Assembly: GCA_037447655.1 (NCBI GenBank)
Contig: JBBHKE010000176.1
Coordinates: 436,691 to 500,690 of the forward strand
DNA from: Zygnema cylindricum
Taxonomy: Eukaryota > Streptophyta > Zygnematophyceae > Zygnematales > Zygnemataceae
Length of the DNA: 64,000 bases
Reading direction: 5' to 3'
Within the stretch, counting starts at the first letter, position 1. The number at the start of each line of letters is the position of its first letter. Below the pieces are notes generated by a model. The model worked only from the letters and a program-made list of their open reading frames with translations. It was not told where the DNA came from and ran no database searches. Both the position numbers and the translations under genes were made by a program. Shown piece after piece: positions 44,063 through 55,568 of the stretch.

Positions 44063-46373
44063 GTAGCATGTACACAATTGTAGGTCTGGTACATCTTTGC
44101 ATCTCTATCGATGGAGGACCCAATGCCCAAAAAATTCACCGCGATCTTGAAAAGAAGGCTGGAAGTATATGTAACCTATACAAACTTGCACTGCTTCCTG
44201 AGCAACTTTGTCTTGCGTGAACCTCACCTTAATCTCATTGTGAAGAGGTTAGCTGAGAAGTATAGAAAGAGAGTGCTCGTCTTGATGAGACAGCACATAA
44301 GGTTGGATAGGGAAAACGAGCGTGCGCCTTAGCCTAGAGAATCAAATGCACCATAGACCCCGTGGGAGGATAATGAAGATGCTCCCGATGTGTTCGAGAC
44401 ACCTTCGAAGTCTAACAACGTCTCTCCTATGGTGGAGGATAAAGGAAAAAAAGGTCTTGATCTTGACTCCAAAGGCAAGGGTGAGTGGTGTTCCCAGATA
44501 TTAAACGAGTGAACTGAGGGCTGATAGGAAAATGGTTCGCAACGTAGCGGACATAGGTGTTCTCAAAACTCAAACAAAGGGACCAAGGGCATGAGGGAAA
44601 ACAGTTCCTGACTCTCCCATTGGTGGAGAGTGAGAAGACAACGACGGTGTAGAACACGACCCTCCGGCCGAAGAATCCACTAAGCCTGAGTCTCTTTCTG
44701 AACCATACGGGTCGCGAATGAAAATCGTGCTGCGACGGCTCCTTGACGTATGTTAGAGCCCGCATACATAATTTGGAGAAGTGGATGCGCGACAACGATT
44801 GTAAACGACTGAAAACCGAGGATTGGAGCTATCACGACAACATAGAAGTAATGAAAGAGCACCGAATGTTTGAGGCCGGCAAGCTTCTTTGGCGCATCGA
44901 AAGAGCTTTCAAGCTGCGAGCGAAGAAAAACAGCGCAGAGGGGATGTAGTTCAAACTAGTGAAAAGTGTGGGACTCTTGCAATGGATGGAGGACAATAAA
45001 GAATGGTTAGAGGAATTTTTGAAGTCTATGGGGTTATATGCAAAGTTGGGAGAGGTTAAGAATCTGGTTAAGCTCTTGACTTATTTCAGACACGCGACCT
45101 TCAATCTGGCGATTCGTCTTATAGCTCAGTTATCTTAGGGGTCGTCAAATTGGTTCGACGGGCACATAGGCCTAGAATTGGGTACCAGGCAGTTGATGAT
45201 AAGAAAGAATCATAGAGTTGTGTAGGTTTTTCAAATAATATTTACACGATAATCCCTACTCTCCCCTCCCTTTTATGCTTAAAGAAGCCCTCCAAAAGCT
45301 GAATGCTACTCTAAGTTCACCTTGCCATCAATTCCAGTGTCCCTTTCGTGAAACTTAGGGTGGAGTGGTGAGTTTAGGGTGAGGATCTCTATTCGAGTTA
45401 GATAGGATCAATGTTTGGTTGTTTAAAGACGGGGAAAAAATGCTTGCTAATGAAGGAAGGTTTACCGATTTTGTCACGTAACCCACTCGTTGCCTCCAAG
45501 AGAATGGTTAGAGAAAGAGATAGAGGTTCGCGTGGCCTACATGGACGGAATAGAAGTAAGGCAGCACCCTTCATTTTGTGGCCAAGGGATGGAGGATTTG
45601 AAAACGCACTTGCACACCTTCGCCAAGGGGGACATAGTGAGAGTGCGCTTGAGACTGCTCTATGACGATCACTACGGAAGGTTAGTGGCCAAAATGTACT
45701 TCATAGGTGAGAGGACAAGGGGAGGTTTTTCAGTAGAGGAAAATGCTTACCATAGAAAGTTGGTGTCGTGGGACGAGAACGCGTACTGCTACGACAATCC
45801 TTTTAACTTCTTCTCGAAGAGTTTATTCGATCTTTAGACAAATACATCGGTTAAGGATGCGTGAAAGTGGGCGGCCAAAAAGGAGATGGAATTGGGATGG
45901 GAAGCGTTATTATCACGGTAAGAAGAATGTTTGTTAATATTCACCTCGACTTTTGAATGAAAAGACCTTGGGTACACAAGTGAGTTGTAGGGAATAGGGA
46001 AACGTGTGAATACGAAGTCATCATTCCGAGCAAAGTGAGATCGAGAAAGGCGTCTAGGGGAAGCAGGAACATTAAGAGAGGGAATCTGTTCATGTACAAT
46101 ATGGCGGATGTATAAGGTGAAGATGAGAGCGAATCAGTACCAACACCTCTTGTGCACAACGGTAACAGGGAGGATGAACGTGATAGGGGGGAGAAAACAA
46201 GACCTTGATTTAGCCGAAGAAAGCGGTGACGAAAGGGAAAAAGAGGAGGACAATGAATCACGTGGAACATCTGTTAGTTATTGGTGCAAATCCAGGCGAT
46301 TCTCCGATATACCGATTTGCTTCACGTTGTTTTTGTTTTATAGTTGAATTGGTTTGTTTAGTATAGGCAATAT
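44063..46373 (+). pseudogene. Decayed coding region, unrecognised
   Basis: Plus-strand frames open and close in succession (44111-44332, 44322-44504, 44743-44949, 45411-45665, 45490-45837 and later), with higher GC than the surroundings and protein-like composition, for example RRLEVYVTYTNLHC, KLLWRIERAF, MEDLKTHLHTF and SWDENAYCYDNPFNFF. This looks like a gene or transposon frame broken by frameshifts and stops rather than random sequence. I recognise no domain, and no terminal repeats were found, so its origin, host gene or element, stays open. The boundaries given are the ends of the neighbouring elements. Confidence 0.4.
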
Positions 46374-46845
46374 TGTTGGGAGGGGAAGCGTAGCGAGATT
46401 TTGTCACTTTTCAGTTTGCAGTTTTTACGTCAGAACATGCACGTGTCCCTCACGTCTTATTGTGCGGTGGACATTTTACACGTGGCACATTATGATTGGA
46501 CCACCACTAAGAAAGTGTGTTAGCTTTAGGCTAATTAGTGGTAGGCTTAGGATTAGACAATTACCGTTCATAGGAAAGCAAAGAAAGAACATGAATCGAG
46601 CTTTATTAATAGGGACAAATTTTCCACTTTTGTTTTACATCTATTGTCCTCATATTCTTATAATGGGAAGTAAAAATTATGTCTGAATTTTCTCTGTGTT
46701 AGTCCTATCTCTACCCACTCTAAATTCTGATCAAACTTCGTAGTCACTTGTCCTATCTGAGCCTTGTGTTATTCTGCTCTGGAGTTTGAAGTTTGTGGCG
46801 CTCATATTTATCTTTGTCGCTCGTAATGGCCGACCCCGTGTATCC
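46374..46845 (+). mobile_element. Probable 5' LTR of element C
   Basis: About 472 bp starting TGTTGGGAGGGG, a typical Copia LTR start, and running to the primer site at 46846. The gag ATG (46826) would again be inside the LTR. The 3' LTR lies beyond the window, so the boundaries rest on the TGTTG start and the primer-site position only. Its 3' border lacks the usual CA. Confidence 0.55.
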
Positions 46846-46997
46846 GGTTATGGGCGCACCTGGCTCACTAGAAAAATTCAAGGGTGCCAACTATCAGTTA
46901 TGGAGGTGTAGGGCGGAGGCCGCTCTAGAGGAGAGAAATTGTCTTGCAATCGTACTCGGAATCGAGACACGTCCCACTGCTGCAGATGTTACAAACC
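46826..46997 (+). pseudogene. Element C gag, N-terminal fragment
   Basis: An ATG at 46826 begins a Copia-type gag (MADPVYPVMGAPGSLEKFKG..., with the LW-motif QLWRCRAEAAL). After 57 codons it is cut by element A. The last five bases (AAACC, 46993-46997) are the target duplication. The coding sequence resumes in frame after 53412 and meets a TGA at 53463-53465. Confidence 0.8.
46846..46860 (+). promoter_or_regulatory. Primer-binding site of element C
   Basis: GGTTATGGGCGCACC, one base different from the site of elements A, B and D, and again inside the gag frame (VMGAP). Confidence 0.75.
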
Positions 46998-48031
46998 TGT
47001 TGAAATTTATAGATTTTTATAGTATTTTCTAGGTTTAAATATGTTTTTATAAAAGGAAAAAGGACGGACAGCCTGCCTCCACCTCCGCTCTCTAGCTTCC
47101 ATACTTGTTGTAGTCACTGAAGGTAAGAGAGAGAGGTTGATCCATGGCTGCCTTTAGTTCAACAGACAGCTATTTTTAGTAGGTTACTAAAAATATACTT
47201 GACGGACCAGAGATTTGATCCCGATACCTACGGTTCGTCAAGTTGACCGGTAGCGGTCAGCTTTATCCTAATAGACTAGGACCAATGCTAAGTGCTATGG
47301 TATGTGATAGATATATATTTAGTTAGGGAGAATTAAATCCATTTAACTGGAACTGTGTACGACGCACATAGATTCAGTTTTATATAGTACGTCGTACGAC
47401 GCTAATTCAAAACGGATACCGCGCATTTTATTTCGACATCGGAACAAATATCGCACAAGTATTTATTACGGCTAAGATTGCGTTTCGCATAAAATCCAAC
47501 GGCGCACATCATCGCCGAAATCCCGGAGTGGTCACTTTGGCGTTTTGTGACGTGGCATGACCTGGAGCCACGTGGAGAGATGACATTCGGTCATAGGAAT
47601 TCCGAGGAACGTACGGACGAGTGAAAAGCGGACACGCGTCCATTTAATAGCCTTGTCGTACATAGGCCGTACAAAAGGTACATCGGCAGTAGTACTTTTG
47701 TGTACGATACAGTAATCTGATTGGTCCGTACTTCAGTAGATAGGAGTTATTAGAGAGAATCAGGACTTAGAAAATTTTGGTAGGTGGTCACCTCTCCCTT
47801 TGAGAGTTTGTACAAATTGGCATTTTTACTGCCTCATAACTTATCGCCTGGTTGGCCTTTTTCAGTGATTCTTTTTTCTACGGACTCAGGGGAGTCCAGG
47901 CTACACAGGGGTGCAGTCAAATTGTCAGATTGCCTTCTAGGGCAGCAGTGGTTGTGGCTTAAAGTGGGTTAGTTAAATACTATCTAGAGGCTTCCTGTAT
48001 TCTGTAGTCCAATGGAGGACACAGAATTGCA
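46998..48031 (+). mobile_element. Element A, 5' LTR
   Basis: A 1,034-bp LTR, TGTTGAAATT ... GAATTGCA, with TSD AAACC before it. It differs from the 3' LTR at about seven positions (about 0.7%) by eye. It contains the gag ATG at 48012, the antisense tRNA-like module (47204-47283) and CACGTG motifs near 47572. The TATA position seen in B (TGTATAAATTGG) reads TGTACAAATTGG here (about 47808). Confidence 0.97.
47204..47283 (-). other. Antisense tRNA-like module in element A LTR
   Basis: On the minus strand: A-box TAGTCTATTAGG (47267-47278), which fits the TRGYNNANNNGG consensus, an anticodon-arm-like hairpin TGACC..GGTCA, and B-box GATCAAATC (47212-47220). It is repeated in the 3' LTR (about 52580-52659), in both LTRs of B and in the solo LTR at 11512. 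No acceptor stem, so not a standard tRNA gene. Confidence 0.5.
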
Positions 48032-51000
48032 GGTTATGGGCCCACCCTCTAGGGTGCCCACCTTCAATGGATCTGGGTTCATCTATTGGGAAGCCATGAT
48101 GATGGGAGCTTTGTGTGAAAAACGATACTGGGGTATCGTCAGTGGACAAGTGAAACGTCCACCTTCGGGAACTCCACCAGGATTTGGGGGAGTAAGGTTT
48201 CCTGCAACAACGGCTGCCTCGGCGGAGGAGGCAGATGATGGGGACAGCAGTGTGTCCGAAAAGGGGAAAGGGAAGGAGACACCCCTCACTCCTATTGCCA
48301 CAGTATCGGGAGCGGCAATCGTGAAGACCGTGGAGAACGATACTCAAATGTGGGAGGATGTAAACATGGCTGCCAAGAACTTCATTTTGAGGCACCTCAC
48401 TCAAGGTTTGGCCACTCCTCATCTTCACATTTACAAGGCCGAGGAGTTGTGGGTGAGTTTGGTGGAAATTTATAGAGCTGGAACTATTCAAGAGCTCCAG
48501 TTGGCTGAGCAAAAGCTACTGAGTTACACTTACAAAGGAGGAAAGATGCTAGATTACTGTAATGATCTTTCTTGTTTGTATACGGAAATGGAAAGTGCCG
48601 GGTGGATAGGTACAGTGAAAATGAAAGTTAACACCCTTATCATGAAATTACCAAATGAGTTCGAAAACTTAGTGTACCGAGTACAGGGAATGCCTGATAG
48701 TTCATGGAAATGGAACACAGTAGTCAGGATGATACTTGTGCAGGAAAACACAATGGAGATTAGGAGAGGAGGAAAGAGCATTCAAGCTCTAGCAGCAGGA
48801 GGGGACCGATGGGGGAAGGACCCGAAGAAACCTTATAGAGAGGAAAGAGATCATTCAGGGGGACAGAGGCCCCCAAAGGGTCTTTGTCATTATTGCAAAA
48901 AGCCGGGACACTTTATTGCAGATTGTGTCAAGCTATCAGAGCTGAGGCTCCAAGAGAACCGTGGAGGGGGTTCTTCCGGAGGGAAGAAAAAGGCACTTGT
49001 GGTTACAAAAGTGTCAGGAGAAACCGAGGATGAGTCCTCTGAGGAGGATGGGGAGCTTCTTCTTGACGAGAGTTTGGAGGAGAAGGAGATTCCTCGGAGG
49101 CAGAAGTGTGCCCTTGGAGCCATCCGAGAGGCTCCACAGGAAGGATGGATCATCGACTCAGGTGCATCCATGCATATGTGTCGTGATAAAGAACTCTTCA
49201 CTAAGTTAAGAAAGATTCCTACTGTAGAGATAGAGTATGGGGATGGAAGAGTGGTTACTACAGATCTAGTGGGATCAGTAGATCTGAAAGTCTTAGTGGA
49301 GGGTAAGACTTCTATACTTACATTCTCAGATGTACTTTACATTCCTCAGCTGAGTAAAAATCTTGTCTCTACGTCTGTGTTAGATGACAAAGAGTTTGAT
49401 ACCTTCACCAGAAAGGGAGTCTTTACAGCTAAGTATGGGGATGAAGTTTACTTCACAGCAGATAAGGGTAGCCAAGGAATGTTTAGGCTTAACTTGAGTA
49501 ATGAAAAGAAGAATGCTTACTATGTTGGTGTTCCTAAGATGATGATTTGGCATAAGCGGTTGGGGCATGTACATTTTGATAGGTTAAGGGAAATGAAAAA
49601 GCTTGGGGTAGTAGATGGCATTCAGTTTGGGGATAATGAAATGATGGATGATTGTAGTGGTTGTGCTCAAGGTAAGGCTCACAGACTTCCCTTTCCCAAA
49701 GCCGCCACATATAGAGGTGAGAAAGTATTAGATTTAGTCCACACAGATATTTGGGGGCCTGCAAAAGTACCTTCGGTTGGAGGAAAAAGGTTTATGATGA
49801 CAATAACTGATGACTGGTCTAGATACTCTAGAGTCTACTTTCTGAAAACAAAGTCTGAAGCATCAACTTACTTCAAAGAATATAAAGCTTGGAGTGAGAA
49901 GTTGCATGAAACCCCCATTAAGAGGATAAGGAGTGATAATGGGGGGGAATATACCTCTAACGAGTTTGAGGAATATTTGAGAGATGAGGGAGTGCAGCAC
50001 CAGAAAACTGTACCATATAACCCGGAACAAAATGGGGTAGCTGAGAGGTTGAATCGAACACTAGGAGATAGTGCATGCAGTATGTTGGCAGACAAGAAAA
50101 TAGGAAAGAGATTTTGGGCAGAAGCAATGAACTGTGCAAACTATATTAAAAATAGAGTCCTTACCTCAGCTGTAAAGGGAGTGACACCTTATGAGAGATG
50201 GGTTGGAAGGAAACCAGATATCTCACACCTTAAAGTATTTGGTAGCCAAGTTTACAGTCTTGACACGGATAGGAAAAACTGGAAACTAGATGCTAAGGGA
50301 AAACCTGGATACTTTGTGGGATATGATGAGGATGTTAAGGGATATAGAGTCTATGACTTAGCAAAGAAAGATATCATTCTGGTCAAACACTTAGTTGTCA
50401 TGGATGAAGGGAAGTCATTTGACCCCTTCAAATATACAAAGAAGATAAGGATCAGATTTGAGTCCGAAAGTGAGGAGAACTCAGTCTTTCCCGAAAAAGA
50501 CATGAGTGAAACTGTGATTACAGATTCAGGGGAGATCGAAGATACAGGAGACTCACCAGAAACCTCACATAATCCTATGGACTTCGAGGAGATGGAAGAA
50601 GCGGGACAAGATACGGTTTTTATGGACAGGGGAGCCGATGAGACAGTGAGAAGAAATCCAAGACTTCCATCCATTCCAGCTTCGGAGTTTGAGGGAGGAA
50701 GGAGGAGCAGCAAAAGGATACAAGAAAAACAAGCTGCACATAAGGTAACTAAGCTATCTCACCCAGATGAGCCTCAGTCTTACTTAGAGGCAGTAAATAG
50801 TCCAGAGAAAGAAAGATGGATTAGAGCCATAAATGATGAGATGGCTTCTATCATGGAAGCAAATACTTGGGAACTAGCGGATTGCCCTCCTGACAGAAAA
50901 CCTATTGGATGTAAATGGGTATTTAAACTAAAACTGAACCCAGATAATACAATTGAGAGGTATAAGGCTCGATTGGTAGCAAAGGGGTTCACCCAAAAGG

Positions 51001-52360
51001 AGGGGATTGACTATGAGGAGACCTTTGCTCCAGTTGTTCGGTTCCCATCGGTAAGGATTCTCCTCAGTCTAGCCGCAGCGGAAGACATGGAAATTCACCA
51101 GATGGATATTAAGACTGCTTTTCTTAATGGTGAGTTAGAGGAAGAAATTTTTATGAGGCAACCCGAGGGGTTTGTGGAAGAAGGAGAAGAGAGCAAAGTG
51201 TGCAGGCTCATAAAGTCCTTATATGGACTGAAACAGGCTCCCCGACAGTGGAATAAGAAACTAGATGAGTTTCTCACCGATCTGGGATACATCCGGATCA
51301 GCTCTGACCATTCTATCTATATGTTTGAAGATGAGAATGGTGTCATTTTTATTGCAATTTATGTGGATGATCTGCTTGTGTTAAGTAAGTCTTTAGAGAA
51401 TATCAATAGGCTAAAGAAAGATCTTAGGGGCAGATTTGATATGAAGGATTTAGGGGAGGCAAAATATATTTTGGGGATCCAAATGGAGAGAGATAGGGGG
51501 AAGAAGATTATCAGACTTACTCAGAAAGAAGCAATAGGTAATATGCTTGAGAAATTCCAGATGGAAAATGCTAACAGTTGTACCACTCCCATGGACTTGA
51601 AAAAAGGAAGTGATGGGAGTGTAGAAGAAGGAGTGATGATCTTAGACGATCAGATGAGTCCAGAGGAGAGAGAGTTCATGAAGTCTATCCCTTATAGACA
51701 AGTCGAAGGAAGCTTAATCTATTTTATGAACTGTACCAGGCCGGACATAGCGGCGGCAGTTGGTGTACTCAGTAGGAGTCTTAATGATCCTAGGAAGAGG
51801 GATTGGGAGGCAGCCAAGAGAGTCATGAGATATCTTGTGGGAACTAGAGAGTTATGGTTGCATTTGGGAGGGGAGCACACTGACATCACTACTTGGAGTG
51901 ATGCCAGTTATGGGGACGCACCTATGAGACGATGCACTTTGGGTATGTGTTGTATGTTGGGGAAGGTGCTTGCTGTTGGAGCAGTAAGCAACGAAAGGTG
52001 GTTGCTCAGTCTACTATGGAGGCTGAGTATATGGCGTCTTGTTCTGCTGTGAAAGAACTAATGTGGGTGAAGTCATTATTGCAAGAACTGGGATATATGA
52101 AGGAGGGAGTGCATGAAATCTTTTGCGATAATCAAGCTGCAATCGCAATCGCAGCCAATCCAAAACATCATTTCAAAGCAAAACATATGGACATAAGATT
52201 AAGCTTCGTAAGAGAAAAAGTTGAAAACAAAATTTTAAATCTTGTGTATAGACCTGATGAAGAAATGGTGGCTGACATGATGACCAAACCTGTGCCCTCT
52301 CCTAAACTAAAATATTGTCGGGAAAAATGTGGGTTGAAAGAAAAATTAAAATTAGACTAG
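48012..52360 (+). CDS. Element A Copia gag-pol polyprotein, one frameshift
   Basis: A nearly intact Ty1/copia polyprotein with the canonical order gag, protease, integrase, reverse transcriptase, RNase H. The ATG at 48012 is chosen because it matches the start in B, D and E2; it lies in the 5' LTR. Gag ends with zinc knuckle C292-C295-H300-C305. Protease core is WIIDSG (D382-S383-G384). Integrase has the HHCC region (about 514-550) and DDE residues D579, D642 and E678 (DX35E). The GKPGYFVGYD motif follows. Reverse transcriptase has YVDD at 1117-1120, and RNase H has WSDASYGD (about 1295). A single base is missing near 51939, so the frame opened at 48012 ends at 52052; the correct C-terminus continues in the next frame to TAG 52358-52360. 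The stop touches the polypurine tract. One missing base is the only evident defect. Confidence 0.93.
48032..48046 (+). promoter_or_regulatory. Primer-binding site of element A
   Basis: GGTTATGGGCCCACC directly after the LTR, complementary to the 3' part of a 5' half of initiator tRNA-Met. It encodes residues 8-12 (VMGPP) of the polyprotein. Confidence 0.9.
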
Positions 52361-52373
52361 AAAATAAGGGGAG
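52361..52373 (+). promoter_or_regulatory. Polypurine tract of element A
   Basis: AAAATAAGGGGAG between the pol stop codon and the 3' LTR, with no spacer on either side. Confidence 0.92.
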
Positions 52374-53407
52374 TGTTGAAATTTATAGATTTTTATAGTA
52401 TTTTCTAGGTTTAAATATGTTTTTATAAAAAAAAAAAGGACGGACAGCCTGCCTCCACCTCCGCTCTCTAGCTTCCATACTTGTTGTAGTCACTGAAGGT
52501 AAGAGAGAGAGGTTGATCCATGGCTGCCTTTAGTTCAACAGACAGCTATTTTTAGTAGGTTACTAAAAATATACTTGACGGACCAGAGATTTGATCCCGG
52601 TACCTACGGTTCGTCAAGTTGACCGGTAGCGGTCAGCTTTATCCTAATAGACTAGGACCAATGCTAAGTGCTATGGTATGTGATAGATATATATTTAGTT
52701 AGGGAGAATTAAATCCATTTAACTGGAACTGTGTACGACGCACATAGATTAAGTTTTATATAGTACGTCGTACGACGCTAATTCAAAACGGATACCGCGC
52801 ATTTTATTTCGACATCGGAACAAATATCGCACAAGTATTTATTACGGCTAAGATTGCGTTTCGCATAAAATCCAACGGCGCACATCATCGCCGAAATCCC
52901 GGAGTGGTCACTTTGGCGTTTTGTGACGTGGCATGACCTGGAGCCACGTGGAGAGATGACATTCGGTCATAGGAATTCCGAGGAACGTACGGACGAGTGA
53001 AAAGCGGACACGCGTCCATTTAATAGCCTTGTCGTACATAGGCCGTACAAAAGGTACATCGGCAGTAGTACTTTTGTGTACGATACAGTAATCTGATTGG
53101 TCCGTACTTCAGTAGATAGGAGTTATTAGAGAGAATCAGGACTTAGAAAATTTTGGTAGGTGGTCACCTCTCCCTTTGAGAGTTTGTACAAATTGGCATT
53201 TTTACTGCCTCATAACTTATCGCCTGGTTGGCCTTTTTCAGTGATTCTTTTTTCTACGGACTCAGGGGAGTCCAGGCTACACAGGGGTGCAGTCAAATTG
53301 TCAGATTGCCTTCTTGGGCAGCAGTGGTTTTGGCTTGAAGTGGGTTAGTTAAATACTATCTAGAGGCTTCCTGTATTCTGTAGTCCAATGGAGGACACAG
53401 AATTGCA
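52374..53407 (+). mobile_element. Element A, 3' LTR
   Basis: A 1,034-bp LTR followed by TSD AAACC (53408-53412). Its in-LTR ATG (53388-53390) happens to be in frame with the interrupted element C gag beyond it, up to the TGA at 53463. Confidence 0.97.
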
Positions 53408-53412
53408 AAACC

Positions 53413-55568
53413 CAAAAGACGCAGAGATAAAGAAAGTAAGTGATTGGGACGTGAGAGAGATCTGAGGCAAGAATATTTTGATAAGGGGATTAGCGGAAAA
53501 TCAACCGAGAAAAGTCACGAGACTCAAGACATCAGCCGAAATCTGGACATCTTTGGAGACTACGCACAAACTGTGAGTGATGACAGCACGCATCAAGTTG
53601 GGAAAAACGCTAATGACGACCATCTATCAAGACGGAATGTCGATGGAGGCTTATACCTTCCATTATGCCAATCTACTGGCTGAAGCCGACGCGGTTGGCT
53701 TCACCCTTCCCAATGACACGAAAATTACCCTCCTCATGCTTTCCCTCCCAGTGGAATACAAACCAATTCTCACCTGGCTGGATCAAAAAGATGTAAACTC
53801 ATGGAAGTGGAATGAGGTTGTTGAGGCGCTCCTCAAAGATGAGTTCAACACCAATATCATGACGAGCCGTGAGTCCATTGCCGAAAGCTTTGCGTATGTT
53901 GCAGGCAAAAAGGAGAGGAAAGATCAAAATCACGACAGAAAAATAGACAGAAAATGTGTTTATTGCGATAAGGCGGGTCAATTTATCTCGGTCTGCCGAA
54001 ATACTCCTATGACAAATTACATGGGAAAGTAGACGAGACAAAACTGAAAAAGGGGAAAGAAAGGGGAAGGAGATCATCACCTCACAAGCAATGATGGCGT
54101 CCTCCATCGCGACCAACAATGACCACTGGATGGTGGACACCGGTGCATCTGAGCACATGTGTTTCAGGCGAGAGTGGTTCTCCAACTTTTATGAAATCGC
54201 TCCTTCACGAATCTTCATGGGAGACAACCACAGCGCAAATGCCACAGGAAAATGAGACATCGAAATAGAGACGTTAGTGGATGGTCGAATTCAATCAAGG
54301 ACCATCAAAAATGTGCTTTATGTTCCCTCTTTCAAAAAAAATCTATACTCTGTTCCTCAAGGTGAGGAGAATGGCATCACACCAATTTGGCAGAAGCATG
54401 GAAAAACCTAACTCATGCGTGACGGAGTCACAATTGCAGAAGGTGAACGAATGATAGACAAAACCTACCGTCTGAAGTGCAGTCTAGAACCCAAAGGTCT
54501 TGCACTTGCAGCAAGTGTGGTTCTTCCCAATTAAGCGAGGAAAATTCACCTAACCTTTAATTTGCAAATGGGCAGAAACCAGAGCGTCAGTCGAGAAGTC
54601 CGAGATGCCAGTCAAGACTGAGCGAGGTCCTAACATGCCTAGCTATAATCAAATGTGGTCCTAACATGCCCAGCTATAACCAAATGTTGTGGCATCGCAG
54701 GCTAGGACATCTTCATACAAACGACATGAGAAAGCTAGTTAAAGGTCAACTAGTTCATGAACTAGGACTCAACAATGGGACAAACTTACCAGATCCATGT
54801 CATGGCTGGGAATTGGGTAAACCGCACCGTGTTCCTTTTCCCAAAGACGGAGGAAGAAGAGCTACTCATCCACTTGAGCTTGTCCACTCAGATGTGTGGG
54901 GATTCACGAAGGTCAAATCCTGCAGTGGAAAAATATTTGTCGTTACTTTCATAGGCAATTACTTAAGAATGACTAACATCTACCTACTCAAGCAAAAGAG
55001 GGAGGTATTCGAATGCTTCAAGCAATATAAAACTATGGCTGAAAAGAAACATCGAAAGTCTATCATTGGATTGAGAAGGGACAATGGAGGAGCGTACATA
55101 TCCTCGGAAATTAAAAGCTTCCTTACCTCTAAAGGAATCAAACATCAAATGACGGCTCCAGGCACACCTCAGTAAAATGGCGTTGCGGAGCGGATGAACC
55201 GCACACTCAATAAAATGTCACTAAGCATCATGGTTACCGATCAAATTAGCTCCGAATTTTGGGGAGAAGCCATGTGTACAGCTGTGTATATGTGCAACAA
55301 ATGTCCAACATTTGCGTTATAGAGCACAACCCTATTTGAGGAATGGCATGGATATAGACCAACTATTTCTCACCAAAAAGTGTTTGGAAGCCGAGCATAC
55401 GTCCATGACCATACAAACAAAGGAGGAAAAATAGCCCCAAAAGCAACAGAAGGAAAATTCGTAGGCTACGAAGAAAGCACAAAAGCTTATACAATTTTCA
55501 ACATTGAATCTCGGACCATCATGATAAGAAAAAATGTGAAATTTGCAAAGAGAGAAACACTTGCAAGG
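53413..55568 (+). pseudogene. Element C gag-protease-integrase, middle fragment
   Basis: Continuation of the older Copia element between insertions A and B. Gag C-terminal part is at about 53577-54030, with a damaged zinc knuckle (CVYCDKAGQF, histidine replaced by glutamine, 53955-53996). Protease core WMVDTGASEHM has DTG at 54136-54144. Integrase starts at WHRRLGHLH (54681) and holds VHSDVWG (about 54883) and RRDNGG (about 55075); a TAA at 55173-55175 then replaces the CAA codon of PQQNGVAER. Further stops occur near 54255, 54408 and 55319. The fragment ends with CAAGG (55564-55568), the duplication made by B. Distinct from A/B in sequence; closer to the TNT1-like style with DTG and shorter LTR. 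Confidence 0.88.

Noticed and set aside
47204-47283. Functional tRNA gene in the LTR
   Set aside because: A-box and B-box are present but no acceptor stem pairs and the anticodon loop is the wrong size, so only a tRNA-like module is claimed.
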